From NCBI GenBank assembly GCA_963703355.1, contig OY969813.1, positions 4,154,001 through 4,218,000 on the forward strand: a stretch of DNA of 64,000 nucleotides, written 5' to 3'. This document shows, in pieces, positions 34,570-43,319 of this stretch. A program made the translations under genes and the position numbers. The stretch's first letter is position 1. Each line of letters opens with the position of its first letter. The stretch comes from Puia sp963703355 (GTDB lineage Bacteria > Bacteroidota > Bacteroidia > Chitinophagales > Chitinophagaceae). Under the pieces are notes generated by a model, which saw nothing but the letters and a program-made list of their open reading frames with translations, was not told where the DNA came from and did no database searches.

Positions 34570-35589
34570 ATGAGCACACGTTGGTACAGATCCAGAACAG
34601 CAATCGTTTTTTTTCATATTCTCGCCTGGGTGATTGTATTTGCATTACCTACTCTTTTCCATAGAGAACCCGATCAGCAGCATATTAATTTCAAGAGCAT
34701 GTTTATAATCAGGTTTCTGATTTTTGATGCCTGCTGGATCCTGATTTTCTATTTTAATTTGCTGGTACTGATACCCAAATTCTTAAACCGTAAAAAGATT
34801 GGTATATATATCGGCCTGCATATCTTATTATTGGCCATATTTATAGCTTCAGTAAATATTTTCCCGCGATCAGGTGAGAAATACGGATTTCACCGGGAAA
34901 CGTTATTTACGATATTTCCTTATTTGTTTGTCTGGGCCATGAGCACGGTGTATTGGTTTGTCACCGATAAAATAAAAACCGAGCAGCTCATGAAAGAAAG
35001 GGAAAATGAAAATCTGAAAACCGAACTTTCTTTTCTGCGTTCCCAAGTGAGTCCTCATTTTCTTTTCAATGTGCTGAATAATATGGTCGCTATGGCCAGG
35101 TTAAAATCAGATCAGCTCGAACCATCGCTGATCCGGCTTTCAGGATTGATGCGATATATGTTATATGAATCTGACGAAGCATCAGTGACCCTGTTGAGAG
35201 AAACAGAATATATAAATAGTTATATTGAGTTGCAAAAAATACGATACGCAAAATCATTGATAATCAAACTGGCCATGGATCCGGGAGATAATCAGCTGAT
35301 TGAACCTATGTTGCTCATTCCTTTTATCGAAAATGCATTTAAACATGGTACAGGTAATATTGAAAATCCCGAAATAGACATTTCATTCAGAATTTCTAAC
35401 GGACTGATAGACTTCAGGGTAAAAAATAAATTTGATCCTAAAAATGAGGAGGTCAAAGACAAGACTTCCGGAATCGGGTTGCCAAACGTAATCAGGAGAC
35501 TTAACTTGTTGTACGATCAAAAGCACATTCTTTCCATCAACAAGGAAAATGGTTGGTTTACAGTTGCCCTTCAGATTAAACTGCATTAA
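34570..35589 (+). CDS. LytTR-associated sensor histidine kinase
   Basis: 339 residues. Four membrane helices occupy the first 135 residues. A His_kinase (LytS/YehU type) domain follows with the phosphoacceptor His163 in SQVSPHFLFNVLNN and an HATPase_c domain (IPFIENAFKHG, SGIGLPNVIRRL). It should sense a membrane or envelope cue and phosphorylate the response regulator encoded four bases downstream. A large outer-membrane barrel gene and a GH3 gene follow and are candidate targets. Confidence 0.92.
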   Translation: MSTRWYRSRTAIVFFHILAWVIVFALPTLFHREPDQQHINFKSMFIIRFLIFDACWILIFYFNLLVLIPKFLNRKKIGIYIGLHILLLAIFIASVNIFPRSGEKYGFHRETLFTIFPYLFVWAMSTVYWFVTDKIKTEQLMKERENENLKTELSFLRSQVSPHFLFNVLNNMVAMARLKSDQLEPSLIRLSGLMRYMLYESDEASVTLLRETEYINSYIELQKIRYAKSLIIKLAMDPGDNQLIEPMLLIPFIENAFKHGTGNIENPEIDISFRISNGLIDFRVKNKFDPKNEEVKDKTSGIGLPNVIRRLNLLYDQKHILSINKENGWFTVALQIKLH

Positions 35590-35592
35590 GAA

Positions 35593-36300
35593 ATGAAATG
35601 TATTGCTGTAGACGACGAACCGCTGGCACTGGCCCTGTTGCAGGACAATATAAGACAGGTACCTACACTGGAGTTGGTAGCATCCTGCAGTACGGCCATG
35701 GAAGCCCTTGTTGTTCTTAATAAAGAGGAAATTGATCTTATTTTTCTGGATATACAGATGCCGGGGCTCACGGGTCTTCAATTATTACAATCTCTTGCTG
35801 TACGACCCATGGTTATACTTATAACAGCATATGATAAATACGCCCTGGAAGGATTCAATCTGGACGTTATTGATTACCTCGTAAAGCCCGTGCCTTTTGA
35901 AAGATTTCTCAAAGCCTGCAACAAAGCAATTGACTTTTACAGACTGAAAAAAAACGTGCCATCTGAAACCAATTTACCTCCCGACTATTTTTTTGTCAAT
36001 GCTGAATACGGTCTGGTGAAAATTGTTTTTTCCGAAATCCGTCTAATTGAAGGACTTAAAGATTATTTAAAAATACACCTTGGGGATGCCAAACCACTTA
36101 TCATTCGGATGAGCATGAAGTCGATTGAAGAAAAACTTCCTCCCGGCAAATTCTTCCGGATTCACAAATCATATATTATTTCTTTATCCCAGATAACTTC
36201 CATCAGAAGAAATTCTGTTTTTCTGGGAGACCTGGAATTACCTCTCAGCGATCTCTATAAAGATGACCTGATGAGAAAGATTGGCCAGGGTAACAAATGA
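35593..36300 (+). CDS. LytTR family response regulator
   Basis: 235 residues. The receiver domain has the acidic pocket DDEP, phosphorylated Asp53 (LIFLDIQMPG) and Lys in YLVKPVPF. The C-terminal LytTR DNA-binding domain shows RIHKSYIISLSQI and ELPLSDLYKDDL. It pairs with the kinase directly upstream. LytTR domains bind direct repeats in promoter DNA; none was identified here. Confidence 0.93.
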   Translation: MKCIAVDDEPLALALLQDNIRQVPTLELVASCSTAMEALVVLNKEEIDLIFLDIQMPGLTGLQLLQSLAVRPMVILITAYDKYALEGFNLDVIDYLVKPVPFERFLKACNKAIDFYRLKKNVPSETNLPPDYFFVNAEYGLVKIVFSEIRLIEGLKDYLKIHLGDAKPLIIRMSMKSIEEKLPPGKFFRIHKSYIISLSQITSIRRNSVFLGDLELPLSDLYKDDLMRKIGQGNK

Positions 36301-36393
36301 AACAGTATTTGGTCGCGGGATTTTGACCGCTCGTCTCAATTCAGACATATTTCCGCCATTCCAAACCTATTTTTACGCTCACAAAATGATTAT

Positions 36394-39042
36394 ATGAAAA
36401 ATTTGCTGCTGCTGATGATTTTTGTTGCAAGTGCCTACTCGCTAAAGGCCCAGTTCCCGGCCGGTGGTGCAGGAAGAAGTATTCCGAACATGGGACATAT
36501 TTATGGAAAACTGGAAGATAGTTCCGGACATCCCATTGCCGATGCAACTGTATTACTTCTTCACAATAAATATGATACGGTAACCAAGAAATCCAAGATG
36601 GTTTTGCTGAAAGGCCTGACTACAAATGCCAAAGGAGAATTCAGTTTTGAAGATCTGCCGATCATGGGAGCAATGAAAATGAAGATTTCAGCTTCCGGAT
36701 ATAAACCCCTGGAACAGAATGTTGCGTTTCAAATGAAAATGCCTGCGGGTGGTGCGCCGAAACCGGGGGCGGATCCTGCACAGGCAATGAATGCAATGAG
36801 TGGTGCCATTAATGGATTTGACAGAGATCTCGGAAATATCAAGATGGCGATCGATGTTGCACAGTTACAGGGTGTAACTGTAACTGCTTCTCCGCCGACG
36901 TTGAAAATGGATATTGACAAGAAGGTTTATAATGTCGAAAAAGATCTGGTAAATGCAGGTGGCACCGCTATGGATGTAATGAAAAACGTTCCCTCAGTAA
37001 ACGTGGATATTGACGGTAACCTCACGTTAAGAAATGCGCCGCCACTTCTTTATATTGATGGCAGACCTACTACGCTGACGCTTGATCAGATTCCTGCTGA
37101 TGCCATAGAAAGTGTAGAAGTGATTACAAATCCCTCTGCAAAATATGATGCATCAGGAGGAGGTGCAGGTATTGTTAACATCATTCTGAAGAAGAATCGT
37201 AAAAAAGGTTACAATGGAAATGTGCGTGCAGGTTCCGATAGTCATGGAGCTATCAATGCGGGATTGAACTTCAATTTGCGTCAGGACAAATTCAATTTTA
37301 CCGCCAATGGATTTTATAATCAAAATAAAGGAGTAACGGACGGGAATGTTTACCGTTATAATGTAGCAGACACGCCAACAGCTATTTATCAGACACAACA
37401 AAATAAAAACGGAGGTGCATTTGCCTTTGGTAGTCTGGGGCTGGATTATTTTTTAACAAACAGAACAACCATTTCTGTTACCGGTATTCATGTACACGGA
37501 CAGTTCGAACCAACAGAGGTATTGAACAACACTAACTATACGTATTTCCCAGGTGAAATTGATACCAGTTATAGTCAGGGTACGGTAAATTCTCAAAGAA
37601 CGTTTGATGCGAACGGATTGCAAGCTGCTTTTAAACAACTCTTTCCGAGGGAAGGAGAAACTTTGACGGCAGACCTGAACTATTTTGCCGGACAAAACAC
37701 AAACAATTCTATGACGGTAACCAATTACCTGACCGGACAGCCTGGGTCCGATGTTGCCTTTGATCAGCAACAGAAAGTAAATGGAAATGGCACCAATAAA
37801 TTTCTTACTATTCAAACCGATTATGTGCTCCCATTTAATGCGAAAACAAAAATCGAAACAGGTTTGAGATTAAATACACAACATCTCGTTAGCAATACCG
37901 ACACTTATTACGACTCAACAGGTAAGGGTAATTTTTATCTGGTACCTGCAGCATCAACAAATTATGAAAACACCAATAATGTATATGCCGCTTATGTTTC
38001 ATTCACCAGTGCTGTAAAAGATTTTGGTTATCAGGCGGGTTTAAGAGCAGAAAGTTCCAACTATACTGGACAATTATTAAACACAAAAGAAAATTTTAGC
38101 AACTCTTATCCGATCAGTCTTTTTCCCTCTGTTTATCTCAGTCAGAAACTCGGTGGTAAACAGGAACTGCAACTCAGTTATACGCGCAGAATCAACCGGC
38201 CGAATTTCTTTCAGTTAATTCCTTATACAAACTATTCAGACAGTTTGAATATTACTCAGGGAAATCCAAACCTGCTTCCTGAATTCACAAATAATTTTGA
38301 GTTCTCTTATTTGAAAACACTCAAAGGGAATAACACACTATTGGCTTCCGTATATTATAAGAAAACAACTCAGTTAATTACGCGTTACCTGGATAGCTTT
38401 ACCAATGAAATTACCGGTAAGCCGGGTATCGTGAGCACCTGGGTAAATGCGAATTACAGTCAGACTTATGGCGCAGAATTTACTGCAGTCACAACCATTA
38501 CCAAATGGTTCGATCTTACTTCCAACATCAATGTCTACAATTCATTTATCAACATCACAAACGTCAATACAACTTCCCAGCCTGCATTATGGAGTTGGTT
38601 TGGTAAACTGAACGGTAGTTTCAAACTTCCGTGGAAATTAAAAATGCAGGTTACGGGATTTTATCAGTCCAAGTCAAACCTGCCTGTTAATTCTAATGCA
38701 GGTGGTCCCGGCGGTGGTCCTGGTGGCGGTGCCGGTGTAACCAGTGCATCGCAGGGATATATATCTCCTTTCTGGGCGGTTGATGCGGCGATTACAAGGA
38801 GTTTCCTGAAAAATGACGCAGCTTCAATAAGTGTATCGATGAGTGATATATTCCGCAGTCGTTGGACTGACCAGTATTCTGATCAGCAAGGTTTGTTCAC
38901 ACAGCAATACAATCGAATCAGAGACCCGCAATTGGTACGGGTGAATTTTACTTACCGGTTTGGAAAGATGGATGTCTCTCTTTTCAAAAGAAAAAACATG
39001 AATAGTTCGGGATCACAGGATGCTATGCAGGGAATGCAGTAA
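36394..39042 (+). CDS. Large outer-membrane beta-barrel protein with N-terminal carboxypeptidase-regulatory-like domain
   Basis: 882 residues with signal MKNLLLLMIFVASAYSLKAQ. A CarboxypepD_reg-like beta-sandwich (residues about 30-110) is followed by a Met/Gly/Pro/Ala-rich insertion (MPAGGAPKPGADPAQAMNAM), a plug-like domain (NAPPLLYIDGRPTTLTLDQI, VEVITNPSAKYDASGGGAGIVNIIL) and an OMP_b-brl_3 barrel. A GGPGGGPGGGAG loop lies near residue 770. It resembles TonB-dependent receptors but the substrate is unknown. It follows the LytTR pair and precedes a GH3 gene by about 30 bases. Confidence 0.82.
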   Translation: MKNLLLLMIFVASAYSLKAQFPAGGAGRSIPNMGHIYGKLEDSSGHPIADATVLLLHNKYDTVTKKSKMVLLKGLTTNAKGEFSFEDLPIMGAMKMKISASGYKPLEQNVAFQMKMPAGGAPKPGADPAQAMNAMSGAINGFDRDLGNIKMAIDVAQLQGVTVTASPPTLKMDIDKKVYNVEKDLVNAGGTAMDVMKNVPSVNVDIDGNLTLRNAPPLLYIDGRPTTLTLDQIPADAIESVEVITNPSAKYDASGGGAGIVNIILKKNRKKGYNGNVRAGSDSHGAINAGLNFNLRQDKFNFTANGFYNQNKGVTDGNVYRYNVADTPTAIYQTQQNKNGGAFAFGSLGLDYFLTNRTTISVTGIHVHGQFEPTEVLNNTNYTYFPGEIDTSYSQGTVNSQRTFDANGLQAAFKQLFPREGETLTADLNYFAGQNTNNSMTVTNYLTGQPGSDVAFDQQQKVNGNGTNKFLTIQTDYVLPFNAKTKIETGLRLNTQHLVSNTDTYYDSTGKGNFYLVPAASTNYENTNNVYAAYVSFTSAVKDFGYQAGLRAESSNYTGQLLNTKENFSNSYPISLFPSVYLSQKLGGKQELQLSYTRRINRPNFFQLIPYTNYSDSLNITQGNPNLLPEFTNNFEFSYLKTLKGNNTLLASVYYKKTTQLITRYLDSFTNEITGKPGIVSTWVNANYSQTYGAEFTAVTTITKWFDLTSNINVYNSFINITNVNTTSQPALWSWFGKLNGSFKLPWKLKMQVTGFYQSKSNLPVNSNAGGPGGGPGGGAGVTSASQGYISPFWAVDAAITRSFLKNDAASISVSMSDIFRSRWTDQYSDQQGLFTQQYNRIRDPQLVRVNFTYRFGKMDVSLFKRKNMNSSGSQDAMQGMQ

Positions 39043-39073
39043 TTCATTTAAATATTTTTTAAACAACAGTCAC

Positions 39074-41470
39074 ATGAAGTTTTTATTAACGATTGCCAGC
39101 GCGATTATTTTACCTGCAACAATATTTGCCCAGCAACCAGTACCACAATTGGGTAAGGCCACAGTAAATGAAGTTGTTGCGGCAATGACTTTACAGGAAA
39201 AAGCGAAACTTGTGGTTGGTATGGGATTTAAAATGCCCGGTACCGCGCCCGCAAGAAAAGCAAATACTGACCGGCCGAAGCAAGACTCATTAAGTAAAGA
39301 AGGATTCCAGTTACCACCTGTCGATCCGGCTGATGCGGCTGTTCCGGAAAAAGTTTCAGGCGCTGCAGGCAGAACACACGCTATTGCAAGACTTGGAATT
39401 CCCAGTTTAACGCTATCAGACGGACCTGCGGGCGTACGCATAGATCCATTTAGAAACGGGGACAGCTCTGTATCATACTATGCTACTGCATTTCCCGTAG
39501 GAACTTTATTGGCGTCTTCCTGGGATACGGCGCTGGTGCAAAAAGTCGGAATGGCATTTGGATCGGAGATTCGCGATTTCGGTGTTGATATTATATTGGG
39601 ACCTGGAATGAATATTCACAGGAATCCATTAGGTGGCAGGAACTTTGAATACTTTTCAGAAGATCCTCTACTTACAGGAAAAATTGCAGCAGCAATGGTT
39701 AGGGGTATTCAGTCGAATGGGGTGGGTACGTCTATCAAACACTTCGCAGCCAATAATCAGGAGACAAATCGTAATCAGGTGAACACGATCGTTAGTGAAC
39801 GTGCACTACGTGAAATCTATCTTAAAGGATTCGAAATTGCTGTTAAAGAGTCTGCACCATGGACGGTGATGAGTTCTTACAACAAAATAAACGGAGTTTA
39901 TACTTCAGAAACAGCCGGACTTCTTACCACAATCCTGCGTGACGAATGGGGATTCAAAGGACTGGTTATGACGGACTGGTTTGGCGGAAGAAATCCGGTA
40001 GCACAGGAAAACGCGGGTAATGATCTGTTGATGCCAGGTACAGCTGCACAAACCAAAGCGATAATAGATGCGGTAGATTCGGGGAAGCTTGACGTAAAAC
40101 TCCTCGATAGAAATGTTGAAAAAATTCTTAATATTATTTTATTGTCGCCAGCATTTAAAAATTATAATGCATCGGAGAAACCAGATCTTAAAAGCGACGC
40201 AGTTATCACTAGAAATGCTGCGGCTGAAAGTATGGTGTTGTTAAAAAATGAAGGTAGTCTTCCCATCGCATCCAGGAAAAAAATCGCGCTGTTCGGTAAT
40301 GCTTCTTATGTATTAATTGCAGGCGGTACTGGCAGTGGAGATGTTCATAAAGCGTATACTGTTACATTGAAACAAGGGCTTGAAAACGCGGGATATGTAT
40401 TGAACGATAAATTGAATACTGTTTATGAGACATATATAAAGGATCAAAATGCGATCAGACCCAAGCCGCGAAATTTTTTCATGCTTCCGCCACCGATACC
40501 GGAAATGCAGGAGGATGCAGCTTCGGTGAATCAGGCAGCGGAAGAATCTGATCTGGCCATCTTCACGATAGGAAGAAATGCAGGAGAGGGCGCTGACAGA
40601 AAAGTTGAAAATGATTTTAATCTTTCAGACGTAGAGAAAACACTGATATCGCAATTATCCGACGCATTTCATAAAAAAGGCAAAAAACTCATTGTTGTTT
40701 TGAACGTGGGAGGTGTAATTGAAACGGCGAGTTGGAGAGACAAAGCCGACGCGATTTTACTCGCGTGGCAACCTGGCCTGGAAGGCGGAAACTCAATGGC
40801 AGATGTACTTTCAGGCAAACAAAATCCCTCCGGTAAATTAGCTACAAGCTTTCCTCTTAAATACGAAGACGTTCCTTCTGCCAGGAACTTTCCGGGCCGT
40901 GAACTCGATCCATCCGCTCCTTCAAATCCCATGAGAGGCAAGCCATCGGAAGTTATTTATGAAGACGGAATTTATGTAGGATATCGTTACTATCAGAGTT
41001 TCCATGTGAAAACGGCGTATCCTTTTGGTTATGGCATGTCTTACACAAAATTTAAGTATTCAGATCTGAGCCTAAGCAGTAATACATTTAACGGTAGTTT
41101 ACAGGTAAGTGTGAAAGTGACCAATTCCGGTAAAGTTGCAGGTAAGGAAGTAGTAGAATTATACCTGAGTGCACCTGCTAAAAAAATAAATAAACCGGAA
41201 GAGGAATTGAAAGGTTTTGCCAAAACAAGATCACTGAATCCCGGCGAATCACAAACCGTTCTGATAACCCTGGATGCTTCTTCGCTTGCTTCATTCGACA
41301 CGTCGTTGACGAGATGGGTTGCGGAAGCAGGTAACTATAAAGTAAAAATAGGGTCCAGTGTGGAAGATATCCAACTCACCAGGGATTTTAAATTAGACAA
41401 TGACATCGATTTGCAGCAACTAAATAAAGTGCTGGTGCCCCAGGTAGAAATAAAGGAAATAAAACCTTAG
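39074..41470 (+). CDS. Glycoside hydrolase family 3 enzyme
   Basis: 798 residues from ATG 39074 (signal MKFLLTIASAIILPATIFAQ). The GH3 N-terminal barrel has SIKHFAANNQE and the nucleophile Asp301 in VMTDWFGG. The GH3 C-terminal domain and a fibronectin type III-like domain (VSVKVTNSGKVAGKEVVELYL) follow. It is probably a periplasmic beta-glucosidase or beta-xylosidase. Its neighbour, the arabinose operon, could hint at plant polysaccharide breakdown but lies on the other strand. The N-terminal region has an extended segment (PGTAPARKANTDRPKQD) before the catalytic barrel. Confidence 0.92.
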   Translation: MKFLLTIASAIILPATIFAQQPVPQLGKATVNEVVAAMTLQEKAKLVVGMGFKMPGTAPARKANTDRPKQDSLSKEGFQLPPVDPADAAVPEKVSGAAGRTHAIARLGIPSLTLSDGPAGVRIDPFRNGDSSVSYYATAFPVGTLLASSWDTALVQKVGMAFGSEIRDFGVDIILGPGMNIHRNPLGGRNFEYFSEDPLLTGKIAAAMVRGIQSNGVGTSIKHFAANNQETNRNQVNTIVSERALREIYLKGFEIAVKESAPWTVMSSYNKINGVYTSETAGLLTTILRDEWGFKGLVMTDWFGGRNPVAQENAGNDLLMPGTAAQTKAIIDAVDSGKLDVKLLDRNVEKILNIILLSPAFKNYNASEKPDLKSDAVITRNAAAESMVLLKNEGSLPIASRKKIALFGNASYVLIAGGTGSGDVHKAYTVTLKQGLENAGYVLNDKLNTVYETYIKDQNAIRPKPRNFFMLPPPIPEMQEDAASVNQAAEESDLAIFTIGRNAGEGADRKVENDFNLSDVEKTLISQLSDAFHKKGKKLIVVLNVGGVIETASWRDKADAILLAWQPGLEGGNSMADVLSGKQNPSGKLATSFPLKYEDVPSARNFPGRELDPSAPSNPMRGKPSEVIYEDGIYVGYRYYQSFHVKTAYPFGYGMSYTKFKYSDLSLSSNTFNGSLQVSVKVTNSGKVAGKEVVELYLSAPAKKINKPEEELKGFAKTRSLNPGESQTVLITLDASSLASFDTSLTRWVAEAGNYKVKIGSSVEDIQLTRDFKLDNDIDLQQLNKVLVPQVEIKEIKP

Positions 41471-41471
41471 T

Positions 41472-41580
41472 CTAATTGTTAATTGTCAATTGTTAGTTGC
41501 TAACGCTAAGGTTCAGAAGAATAAATATTTACTGAATCGATTCAGGTCCAATAACGATTATCAATTGACAATTAATAATT
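41472..41580. repeat. Heptamer element, NNAATTG type, filling the GH3-transporter gap
   Basis: Units CTAATTG, TTAATTG, TCAATTG and TTAGTTG start one base after the GH3 stop. Inverted units CAATTGA and CAATTAA end on the base before the stop of the convergent SSS transporter gene. The 19-base ends (41474-41492 and 41562-41580) match in 18 positions. A perfect 14-bp palindrome CTGAATCGATTCAG lies in the spacer (41532-41545). Confidence 0.85.
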
Positions 41581-43278
41581 TTACCAGAATTTCACATATA
41601 GTGCTGTCAGTAAGAGCAGAATGACGACTATCAGTGAAATGATTTTAGGACTTAATCTAAACATGGTTTTATCAAGCAGAAATGCTTTGGCATTGATTCT
41701 TGGACCAGCCAGGCTCATGATAACCATGATCAATACGGTAAAGAAAAATGAAAGTCCCATAGCAATGAGGAACGGAATTTCATACACAATTTTGCCATTG
41801 TGTGTTGTGGGATAGGCGGTGTAAAACCAGGTGTCATTTCCAAAAACAGCAGGTGCATATTCATTAAAAAACAAACAAAAGAATACGCCGGCAATTACCC
41901 CTGCTACCGCAGCAGCGCCGGTAGTTCTTTTCCAAAACATGCCTAGTAAGAACATGGCAAAAACCCCAGGACTTATAAAACCTGTATATTTTTGTATATA
42001 AGTAAAGCCGCCGGCACTGCTAATGCCCAATACATCTTTCCAGGTGAACATAATTGCGACTATCAGTGCTACCAGCGCAACAGCCCGACCCATTAATACC
42101 GTTTTCTGCTCCGATGCTTCCTTACTGATATATTTTTTATATATATCAAGTGTGTATATCGTTGATATGCTGTTTAATTTTCCCGCAAGAGATGCTACAA
42201 TAGCGGCGGTCAAAGCCGCAATAGAAAGCCCTTTGAGGCCTGCTGGCAAAAATCCGAGTACCGAAGAATAAGCATGATCCATATTCGCATGTTCCATCGA
42301 AGGAAGATTGCCTTGTTTCATTAACACATAGGCCGCAATTCCGGGTAGCATTACAATCAGCGGCATTATTAACTTAAGAAGCGCCGCAAATAACAAACCC
42401 GTTCTGGCAGTATTCAGGTCTGCGCCCAAGGCGCGTTGTGTGATATACTGATTGCATCCCCAATAATTAAGATTCACAATCCACTGCCCGGCTGCATACA
42501 TCAGAATTCCGGGTAAAAGCAGATATTTATCAATATCTATTTGCGGGGAATCTGCCGTCGGCTTTTTGAAGATCATGTGAAAATGTTCGGGAGCCTGTTT
42601 CATCAATATGCTGAAACCTTCTGTTGCGCCGTGCCCACCGCTTACTTTGTCCAACGCCATATAAGAAGTTGCAAGTCCGCCGAGAATTAAAACAGTTACC
42701 TGAATCACATCTGTAAACCCGATAACTTTCATTCCACCCAGCGTAATAAAAATTGAAAAAACTGCCAGTGCGATCATAACGATATGCAGATAATCTATAT
42801 TTGTTCCTTCAGGCAACAGTCCACTGATAGCTACCGCACCGAGATATAATATGGAAGTGAGATTCACAAATACATAAATAAACAGCCAGAGGATGGCCAT
42901 GATCATCGCCACCGTTTCATTATACCTTGTTTTTAGAAACTGGGGCATGGTATAAATCTTATTCTTCAGATAAATTGGAATAAACCAGATCGCGATGATA
43001 ACGAGTGAGAGGGCCGCTATCCACTCATAGGCGGAAACCGCAACACCTACAAAAAATCCGTTTCCGCTCATTCCAATGAACTGTTCTGCAGAAATGTTCG
43101 AAGCAATAAGGCTTGCGCCGATGGCCCACCAGGTAAGTGACCCTTCCGCCAGAAAAAATCCTTTGGAATCGTGCTCTTTACTTTTTCGTTTATTGTATAT
43201 CCAGTATCCGTAAGACCCTACAAGCAGGAGATAAAGTACAAAGACCAGGTAATCGGAAAAAACCAGTTGATTATTCAT
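41581..43278 (-). CDS. Sodium:solute symporter (SSS/SGLT-like), probable L-arabinose transporter
   Basis: 565 residues and 13-14 hydrophobic segments of the SSS family: FFLAEGSLTWWAIGASLIASNISAEQFIGMSG, which I read in pieces, and WWNLNYWGCNQYITQRALGA-like sequence (here NLNYWGCNQY) as in vSGLT. It should import a sugar with sodium. Position downstream of araA in the arabinose operon, 41 bases away, points to L-arabinose. The stop abuts a heptamer element. Confidence 0.88.
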   Translation of the reverse strand: MNNQLVFSDYLVFVLYLLLVGSYGYWIYNKRKSKEHDSKGFFLAEGSLTWWAIGASLIASNISAEQFIGMSGNGFFVGVAVSAYEWIAALSLVIIAIWFIPIYLKNKIYTMPQFLKTRYNETVAMIMAILWLFIYVFVNLTSILYLGAVAISGLLPEGTNIDYLHIVMIALAVFSIFITLGGMKVIGFTDVIQVTVLILGGLATSYMALDKVSGGHGATEGFSILMKQAPEHFHMIFKKPTADSPQIDIDKYLLLPGILMYAAGQWIVNLNYWGCNQYITQRALGADLNTARTGLLFAALLKLIMPLIVMLPGIAAYVLMKQGNLPSMEHANMDHAYSSVLGFLPAGLKGLSIAALTAAIVASLAGKLNSISTIYTLDIYKKYISKEASEQKTVLMGRAVALVALIVAIMFTWKDVLGISSAGGFTYIQKYTGFISPGVFAMFLLGMFWKRTTGAAAVAGVIAGVFFCLFFNEYAPAVFGNDTWFYTAYPTTHNGKIVYEIPFLIAMGLSFFFTVLIMVIMSLAGPRINAKAFLLDKTMFRLSPKIISLIVVILLLLTALYVKFW

Positions 43279-43319
43279 GTGCAGGCAATCGTTCGTTCAT
43301 TGATTCGTATGCGTTTGTT

